Source: Tenacibaculum sp. (GTDB taxonomy: Bacteria > Bacteroidota > Bacteroidia > Flavobacteriales > Flavobacteriaceae). From it: DNA of 47,177 nucleotides. How positions within the stretch are numbered: position 1 is the first letter of the stretch; every line of letters starts with the position of its first letter. The position numbers were made by a program, and so were the translations under genes. A model generated the notes under the pieces. That model was not told the origin of the DNA. It saw only the letters and a list, made by a program, of their open reading frames with translations, and did not search any database. The stretch covers positions 1 to 47,177 of the forward strand of contig JAGYHQ010000009.1 in assembly GCA_018456245.1 (NCBI GenBank). Direction: 5' to 3'. This document shows positions 42,174-47,177 of this stretch, in pieces.

Positions 42174-42445
42174 ATAAAAGCATAAGACAATGCTTCTTTT
42201 TCAAGTTCAATTGATGATTTTCGGTTATTTTGTAATAACCAATTATCAAGTTTTTTCTTATCAAAAAAGATAACCTTTCCATTAGGTTTGGAATGTGGGA
42301 TATTAGCCGAACTTGTTAATTTATACATATAACTCGGCTTTATACCTGTGTATTCACAGGCTTCTTCAAAGGTTAGTACAGTCTTGTTTGATAGTAATAA
42401 TTTTTCTAATCTATCAAATCGTTGTTTTAATTCTATTGTGTCCAT
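42161..42445 (-). CDS. Excisionase-like helix-turn-helix protein
   Basis: 94 residues. After a short helical N-terminus the HTH_17/MerR-type domain (about 24-72) reads LTFEEACEYTGIKPSYMYKLTSSANIPHSKPNGKVIFFDKKKLDNWL, the standard DNA-binding module of Bacteroidota element excisionases/regulators. It probably controls excision, or expression of the replication/mobilization genes just downstream. A perfect 16-bp palindrome lies 27 bp upstream of its start. Confidence 0.88.
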   Translation of the reverse strand: MDTIELKQRFDRLEKLLLSNKTVLTFEEACEYTGIKPSYMYKLTSSANIPHSKPNGKVIFFDKKKLDNWLLQNNRKSSIELEKEALSYAFIKKA

Positions 42446-42471
42446 TTTTCTTGTTTTTTAAATTAAAAATG

Positions 42472-42487
42472 AACAAACGCGTTTGTT
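42472..42487. promoter_or_regulatory. Perfect 16-bp palindrome, candidate operator
   Basis: AACAAACGCGTTTGTT, upstream of the HTH gene. A symmetric GC-centred site in AT-rich DNA in front of a regulator gene suggests an operator, perhaps autoregulatory. Confidence 0.45.
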
Positions 42488-42561
42488 TTCTTTTAGATAT
42501 CTGAGGACAAAGAAAAGAAGAAATAAAACCTTAAGATGAAATAGTAATTTATTATTATTTA

Positions 42562-43886
42562 TTATTCTTTAACTATCAGTAAATCAGTATTTAAATCTTC
42601 AATAAATAATAATAAAGCTCTTCTGCTTTTTGAATTTTTGATAAAAGAATTATTAGTTAACTCATTTTTTAAATTAGTTCTATGAATTCTAAAAGTTTCT
42701 ATATCAAAATTGTTTTTCTTGTTACTGATAATTAAGTTAGAATTAACAAGACTTTCTATTTTTTGCTTGTCAATATAGTGTCCATTTTCAAGAAAAATGA
42801 GAAGATAACAAAATATTTTTACATCAACATTAATAAAATATTTGTTTGTTTCAACCTGTTTAAATTCTTTAAACTTTGGATTTAGTAGATTATCTAAAAA
42901 ATCGTTTATTTCATTTTCTGAAATTTTTAAAAATGATTTTAAAATTTTTCTTAATGATTTTTTTTGGTCACTAGTTAGTTTGTTTTTAATGTTTTGCTTT
43001 TTTGTATGTTTAATTTCTTTAATATTGGTGTCAATTATCTCAAGTTTTTCATTTTGATTAGTGATTTTTTTATTGGTTTCATTAGAAATATTATTAGAAT
43101 CTCTAAGGTTAGAATCAATTATCTTAAGTTTTTTATCTTGATTAGTAATTTTACTATTAATTTTTTTTGTAGTTTTATTTGAGTCTATAACATTGGTGTT
43201 GATGTTTTCAAGTTTTTCATCAATATCTTTAAAAATAGTTTTTTTATTTCTTTTTCCGATATAAGTTGATGAAGGTCTTTATTGAAATTATCATTTAAAA
43301 TTACTCCTTTTTCACTGAAAACAATATTTGTATATATTAAAGTTGCTAATTCTTTATAATTAAAGACTTGTACATTATCTATTAAAGGTTTGATGTATGA
43401 TAAAGAATCCTTGGTAATATTTATAAAATTAAAATAATCACGAATCCATACATTTGAACTTGCTTGTTTGATTTTATTTGTAAAAAAATCAGTATTTAGA
43501 TTTTCTGTTATTTTATCAGTAAAATATTCAAATTCTTGCAAATTCATAATATCTTTAAATTCTTTAAGGTCTTCGTTTTTAATAACTTGTATAATGGTGT
43601 CATAAAATTTTTTCTTTTCTTCTATTGAATACATTAAATAACTGCCTTTTGAAGAATTTATGTATTTTGTTCTATAAAAATTATTGTAAAAATTTTTCCT
43701 TTTGTAAATCATTATTGCAAATACAGTTAAACAAAAAGCACATAAAACTATTTTTAATGGTATATATAATTTCATATCTAAAAACATAAATAGTGTAGCA
43801 ATTGGTGATATTACAAAACTAAAAAATGCAACTTTTTCATTTTTCCATAATGTATGGTGAAGTAAATAATCAATATGTTTTCTCAT
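42562..43886 (-). pseudogene. Membrane/coiled-coil protein split by a -1 frameshift at an A7 run
   Basis: The first frame (43886-43185) encodes 233 residues with two membrane helices (about 20-60, FFSFVISPIATLFMFLDMKLYIPLKIVLCAFCLTVFAI). A second open frame without any ATG continues to a stop at 42564-42562. Joining them by a -1 shift at seven A residues on the coding strand (43245-43239, in codons ATA AAA AAA) gives a 441-residue protein: membrane anchor, helical domain, heptad-rich repeats (KITNQDKKLKIIDSN, KITNQNEKLEIIDTN) and a 120-residue C-terminal domain. Its start overlaps the integrase stop by 4 bp. Function unknown. It may be a decayed gene, a programmed frameshift or a sequencing slip. 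Confidence 0.72.
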
Positions 43887-45037
43887 AATTCAAATTTTAA
43901 AGTTGGTATTAAATAAGCGGCTTCTTTCATTTTTTTATCAATGATTTTAGCGTAAATTTCGGTAGTTCTAATTTCTTTGTGTCCAAGTCGTTTAGAAACG
44001 GTATAAATGTCAGCACCATTCTCTAATAATAAAACAGCGTTGGTATGTCGTGCAGAATGAAAAGTAATGTGTTTCGTAATTCCTGCTTTCATACACCATT
44101 TAAGTAAGTTGATATTCATTTGAGCAGAATAATGAAGATTTACAAAAACTCTATCCATTGGATTTTTTCTTTCCCCTAAAAGTTTTCGTGCTTGTTCTGA
44201 AATGTATAAATATTCTACGCCTTTTGTCTTTTTCTGAGAAAATACAACTCTGTGAATTTGTTTTCCGTTTTCATCAATCCCTTCATCTCTGACTTCGCTC
44301 CATTTCATTTTATTAATATCCGACCAGCGAATTCCTGTAAGACAAGAAAAAATGAATGCTGTTTTTAAAATAGTGTGTTTTGTATGTGTTTCTGAAAGTT
44401 TTTTAACTTCATCAAGGGTCAAATATTCTCTGTGTGTTTCTCCTGCTGGAATACTTTTGACCTTTGCAACAAGGTTTTCTTTTAAATACCCTTCCTCAAA
44501 TGCAGAACGCAAACAAGCCTTAAATTTATTGTAATATGAATGTCTTGTATTTTGTGAAAGAGGTAATCCTGATTTTGCTTTTGCTTCGTTGTTTAAATAA
44601 TTTTTAAAGCCATTAACGAATTCAATATTAATATCATTAAATGTTGTTTGTGTAGGGCAATAAGCCTTTAAATGTATCTGAGCCGAAAGCCAGTTGTTGT
44701 AATTATTTACAGAAGTTGATACTCTTTCTTCTGTTTTGAGATGATAATACTCTAAAAAATTAAAATTAGATTTATCTGAATTTACAATTCCATATTTACC
44801 TTGATGGTATTCTGCTTGTCGGATTGCTAAAACTTTTTCTGCAAATTTTTGAGTTTCTTTATTCTGTTGTTTTTCTTCTTTGGTAGTAGGGTTGATGATT
44901 AAATACTTTTTTAGATATTCAAAATCTCTTTTATGAACAGTTTTTCCATTATTGTCTATTGTTGTTCCATTATAGTATTCAATAAACAAACTATACTTAC
45001 CTGATTTTAGTTTTTTCTTTTTTAACGCTATTTTCAT
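43883..45037 (-). CDS. Tyrosine-type site-specific integrase
   Basis: 384 residues. An arm-binding N-terminus (1-85) and a SAM-like core-binding domain (about 90-195) precede the catalytic domain with the full set: R237 (TGIRWSD), K272 (KKTKG), H327 and R330 (FHSARHT), H353 (LGHKEI) and nucleophile Y362 (TEIYAKI). It cuts and joins at the mnmE-like core sites. The gene is ~170 bp inside the right end and is transcribed inward. A TACTTTTG -7 box lies at 45108-45101, and the AGGTGT palindrome directly in front of the start may allow the integrase or excisionase to control it. Confidence 0.95.
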   Translation of the reverse strand: MKIALKKKKLKSGKYSLFIEYYNGTTIDNNGKTVHKRDFEYLKKYLIINPTTKEEKQQNKETQKFAEKVLAIRQAEYHQGKYGIVNSDKSNFNFLEYYHLKTEERVSTSVNNYNNWLSAQIHLKAYCPTQTTFNDINIEFVNGFKNYLNNEAKAKSGLPLSQNTRHSYYNKFKACLRSAFEEGYLKENLVAKVKSIPAGETHREYLTLDEVKKLSETHTKHTILKTAFIFSCLTGIRWSDINKMKWSEVRDEGIDENGKQIHRVVFSQKKTKGVEYLYISEQARKLLGERKNPMDRVFVNLHYSAQMNINLLKWCMKAGITKHITFHSARHTNAVLLLENGADIYTVSKRLGHKEIRTTEIYAKIIDKKMKEAAYLIPTLKFEL

Positions 45038-45039
45038 AC

Positions 45040-45100
45040 GAGGTGTAATTTATTACACCTCTAAGCCAAATTTGATAAACGAGGTGTAAAATTGGTGTAG
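45040..45100. repeat. Right-end AGGTGTAA repeats, candidate integrase arm/operator sites
   Basis: GAGGTGTAAT (45040-45049) and ATTACACCTC (45052-45061) form a perfect palindrome with a 2-bp centre. GAGGTGTAAA recurs at 45081-45090 and GGTGTAG at 45094-45100. AGGTGTAAT also occurs near the left end (29832-29840). Confidence 0.55.
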
Positions 45101-45108
45101 CAAAAGTA
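45101..45108 (-). promoter_or_regulatory. -7 box of the integrase gene
   Basis: Reads TACTTTTG on the minus strand (TAnnTTTG), 64 bp before the integrase ATG. The AGGTGT repeats lie between it and the start. Confidence 0.45.
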
Positions 45109-45133
45109 GTGAAAAAGGAATAAATAAGAAAAT

Positions 45134-45169
45134 AAAAATCAGTAATTACTTTTTAAATTACTGATTTTT
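45134..45169. terminator. Terminator-like hairpin between mnmE and the integrase
   Basis: AAAAATCAGTAATT (45134-45147) pairs perfectly with AATTACTGATTTTT (45156-45169), with T-rich flanks on both strands. It would end mnmE transcription just inside the element and insulate the integrase gene. Confidence 0.75.
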
Positions 45170-45208
45170 AATATTTTATTTTCTTTTAGTTTCGTTTGTT
45201 TTACTTTC

Positions 45209-45226
45209 TTACTTCCCGATACAAAA
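45209..45226 (-). repeat. Right attachment site within the mnmE 3' end
   Basis: On the minus strand reads TTTTGTATCGGGAAGTAA, the codons F-C-I-G-K-stop of mnmE. It matches the left core at 16 of 18 positions. Confidence 0.85.
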
Positions 45227-46597
45227 ATTACTAAAAATATTCCCTAAAATATCTTTATCTGCATCATATTCGCCAGTGATGTCGCCGAGGTGTCGTAGGC
45301 ATTCACGAATGTCAATAGCAAATAGGTCCGAAGAAACACCTAAATCAATATCGTTTTGTACTGAATTTATACTAATTAATGCATTATTTAGAGCCTCAAA
45401 ATGACGAGAATTTGTAACAATAGTTTCATTATTACTTAATGCTCCTTTGTTTACAAGTGATGTTAATTCTTGTTTAAGAGTATCAATTCCTGTTTTGTTT
45501 TTAGCAGATAAGAACAAAACACCTTCAACATCTAATTTTAAATTATTGATTTCGTTTTCTGAAAGTTTATCAATTTTATTAGCAATAATTAATAATCGTT
45601 TATTAGCGAAGCGTTCTTTTACAATTCTTAATTGTTCATTTTGGTTGTTTAATTTAGCGCCTTCAATTAAATAAATAACTAATTGAGCATTATCAGCCTT
45701 TTCATAAGCTTTTTTAATCCCGATATTTTCTACAATATCATCAGTTTTTCTGATACCAGCGGTATCAATAAAACGGAAAGCCACACCATCAATAATCAGT
45801 TCATCTTCAATGGTATCACGGGTTGTTCCTGCAATGTTAGATACAATTGCTCGTTCCTCGTTAAGTAAAGCGTTTAAAAGTGTTGATTTTCCAACATTTG
45901 GCTCACCAATAATAGCTACAGGAATACCATTTTTCATGGCATTTCCAAAAGCAAAACTATCAACCAAGCGTTTTAAAACAAACTTAATTTTATTTACAAG
46001 TTCAGTGAATTTAGAACGATCAGCAAACTCCACATCTTCGCCTGAAAAATCAAGTTCTAACTCAATTAAAGAGGCAAAATCTAACAATTGCTGACGCAAA
46101 TTTTTCAGTTCGTTTGAAATTCCACCTCGCATCTGTTGAATTGCCATTTGGTGCGACGCCTCCGAGTTTGAAGCAATCACATCGGCAACAGCTTCGGCTT
46201 GTGACAAATCCATTTTTCCGTTTAAAAACGCACGCATTGTAAATTCGCCATTATCAGCCATTCTACAACCATTTTTTAAGAATAATTGCAAAATTTCCTG
46301 CTGAATAAATACCGACCCGTGACACGAAATTTCCACCACATTTTCGCCTGTGTAAGAATTCGGATTTTTAAAAACGGATACTAAAACCTCATCTAAAATT
46401 TTATTTTTATCAACAATATGACCTAAATGTAGGGTATGAGACTTTTGTGAAATAAGTTTTTTTCCTTTAGTGACTGATTTAAAGAAAATATCAACCAATT
46501 CAATAGATTGTTTCCCTGAAAGGCGAATTACTGAAATAGCACCAACTCCTGAGGGGGTTGCTAATGCTATTATTGTGTCATTAAAATGTGTTTGCAA
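45209..46597 (-). CDS. mnmE: tRNA uridine-5-carboxymethylaminomethyl(34) synthesis GTPase MnmE
   Basis: 462 residues, full length. The N-terminal folate-binding domain begins DTIIALATPSGVGAISVIRLSG. Then come a helical domain and an inserted G domain with GEPNVGKST (G1), DTAG (G3) and NKID (G4). The C-terminus is FCIGK, the conserved C-x-GK motif. With MnmG it modifies wobble uridine 34 of certain tRNAs. The mobile element inserted exactly at its 3' end, and the integration keeps the last five codons intact. A -7 box TATATTTG is at 46626-46619. Confidence 0.97.
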   Translation of the reverse strand: MQTHFNDTIIALATPSGVGAISVIRLSGKQSIELVDIFFKSVTKGKKLISQKSHTLHLGHIVDKNKILDEVLVSVFKNPNSYTGENVVEISCHGSVFIQQEILQLFLKNGCRMADNGEFTMRAFLNGKMDLSQAEAVADVIASNSEASHQMAIQQMRGGISNELKNLRQQLLDFASLIELELDFSGEDVEFADRSKFTELVNKIKFVLKRLVDSFAFGNAMKNGIPVAIIGEPNVGKSTLLNALLNEERAIVSNIAGTTRDTIEDELIIDGVAFRFIDTAGIRKTDDIVENIGIKKAYEKADNAQLVIYLIEGAKLNNQNEQLRIVKERFANKRLLIIANKIDKLSENEINNLKLDVEGVLFLSAKNKTGIDTLKQELTSLVNKGALSNNETIVTNSRHFEALNNALISINSVQNDIDLGVSSDLFAIDIRECLRHLGDITGEYDADKDILGNIFSNFCIGK

Positions 46598-46618
46598 ACT
46601 AAAATTTATTTAATGGTG

Positions 46619-46626
46619 CAAATATA
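46619..46626 (-). promoter_or_regulatory. -7 box of mnmE
   Basis: Reads TATATTTG on the minus strand (TAnnTTTG), 22-29 bp before the ATG. Confidence 0.5.
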
Positions 46627-46712
46627 CATAGTTAAATGCAATGGTTTAATTACTATTTTAGTCAAAAATATTTTTACCTTACAAAATAGGGGATAGGGGG
46701 CTAAATATTTAT

Positions 46713-47177
46713 TTAAAAAACATAAGCTCCCCCTAATGAAAGGTAAATAGGGTACATTTTAAAAGATATTGTTTTAAAATCTTTTTCAAAAATATTATTT
46801 AACCCACAAGCAAATTTACCCATTGCACGTAAAGTTCGTGTAACTTTCCATTGTCCACCTATTTGAGCTCCATAATTAATAGGATGAATATTTTTTGAAA
46901 AATCATAGGTAGCATATTGCTCACCTTCAAAAGTTATTTTTTCGCCAATAGGAGTTCCTTCTCTTAAATATCCGTTTGATACTTTTCCTTGAAATTTACT
47001 ATTAAGTTTTACTGATAAAAATACACCTGAATTTATTACCCATCTTTTGCTTAATTTGTATTGAGCAAGAATAGGAAGAGATAAATATGTAATTTTGGTA
47101 TCAGTAGTAACATCTCCTGTCCAATAACCAGAAACTTTACTATCTCCATTTACAATTTCAGTAGCATAGCTTTTAAC
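46713..47177 (-). CDS. PorT-like outer-membrane beta-barrel protein (partial)
   Basis: The last 154 residues, with the start beyond the window; stop TAA at 46715-46713. Alternating strands such as KITYLSLPILAQYKLSKRWVINSGVFLSVKL and the terminal KMYPIYLSLGGAYVF (aromatic C-terminus) are typical of the outer-membrane barrel family that includes PorT. The LPILAQYKL-type strand is common to that family. The precise role (type IX secretion or another) cannot be told from this fragment. Confidence 0.7.
   Translation of the reverse strand, partial: VKSYATEIVNGDSKVSGYWTGDVTTDTKITYLSLPILAQYKLSKRWVINSGVFLSVKLNSKFQGKVSNGYLREGTPIGEKITFEGEQYATYDFSKNIHPINYGAQIGGQWKVTRTLRAMGKFACGLNNIFEKDFKTISFKMYPIYLSLGGAYVF

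Larger units (their letters stand above)
29764..45226. mobile_element. Integrative mobilizable element inserted in the 3' end of mnmE
   Basis: About 15.5 kb bounded by two copies of an 18-bp core (29764-29781 and 45209-45226; 16/18 identical). The right copy is the last 18 bp of mnmE. Inside are integrase, excisionase-like HTH, primase-helicase, CHC2 primase, MobC-like protein, relaxase and cargo, with no conjugation machinery. AGGTGTAAT-type repeats occur just inside both ends as integrase arm sites would. Core and mobilization genes (38.1-42.1 kb) have visibly less A/T-biased codons than the host. The mnmE 3' end is the same target class used by Salmonella island SGI1 (thdF). Confidence 0.88.

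Noticed and set aside
42994-43182. Plus-strand membrane proteins opposite the frameshifted gene
   Set aside because: Apparent hydrophobic ORFs with repeated INYLKFFILIS are the antisense of the A/T-rich coiled-coil repeats on the minus strand.
42540-43200. CRISPR-like repeats
   Set aside because: The repeated blocks are imperfect, in frame and encode heptad repeats; there are no spacers.

Overview
The window is AT-rich chromosomal DNA from a member of the Bacteroidota, most likely a Flavobacteriaceae (Tenacibaculum/Polaribacter-like; the genus is inference). Support comes from TAnnTTTG-type -7 promoter boxes, the DUF6452/DUF6048 pair, an ECF sigma factor with two DUF4252 genes, an S46 dipeptidyl-peptidase, a bacterial deoxyhypusine-synthase-like protein in a polyamine operon, and PorT-like and PorP/SprF-like barrel fragments at the two edges. 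No rRNA, tRNA or CRISPR array was seen.

Host part, 1-29.76 kb. 0.36-4.8 kb (minus) is a polyamine operon: speA, speB, an RMD1/DUF155 membrane protein, a DHS-like enzyme (probably homospermidine synthase) and a small acidic protein. 5.2-6.3 kb (minus) is rpsF-rpsR-rplI. 6.4-8.6 kb (plus) is a lipoprotein DPP11-type peptidase. 8.7-12.5 kb (minus) holds a tiny lipoprotein, a nucleoside phosphorylase, a SUI1-like factor, the DUF6048/DUF6452 pair, a DnaQ exonuclease with a decayed GIY-YIG domain and a 46-aa membrane peptide. 12.5-17.5 kb (minus) is yggS, DUF1015, a SerA relative that has lost its catalytic residues, serC and a LuxC-like reductase, facing a ferredoxin across a compact divergent promoter. 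17.6-21.6 kb (plus) has ychF, a DEAD-box helicase, a TRIC-type channel and a LysM protein with a WW-like segment. Then come an S41 peptidase (minus), the sigma-DUF4252 operon, rpsA, a methyltransferase, a small unknown protein (minus) and apt (minus).

Accessory part, 29.76-45.23 kb. This is a 15.5-kb integrative mobilizable element inserted at the 3' end of mnmE. Both ends carry an 18-bp core that encodes the last five MnmE residues and the stop (FCIGK-stop), with two synonymous differences. The backbone runs from the right end: tyrosine integrase, a frameshifted membrane/coiled-coil gene, an excisionase-like HTH protein, a primase-helicase, an iteron-like cluster, a CHC2/Toprim primase, a candidate oriT, MobC-like, relaxase and a coiled-coil membrane protein. 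There is no type IV secretion system, so it would need a helper. The left half is cargo: a DUF4143 ATPase divergent from a self-inhibited Fic protein, a two-gene cassette of an unknown protein plus a Clp-type unfoldase, and a BcgI-like restriction-modification pair whose nuclease-methylase subunit is broken by a frameshift.

The spacers before, between and after the last two cargo units share a non-coding element: a 55-59 bp palindrome centred on a promoter-like box, then a TTTTT(A)AT...CTACT-like block. The repeated spacer and the unknown-protein/unfoldase cassette are the best candidates for something undescribed. After the element the host sequence resumes with mnmE and a PorT-like barrel protein cut off by the window end.
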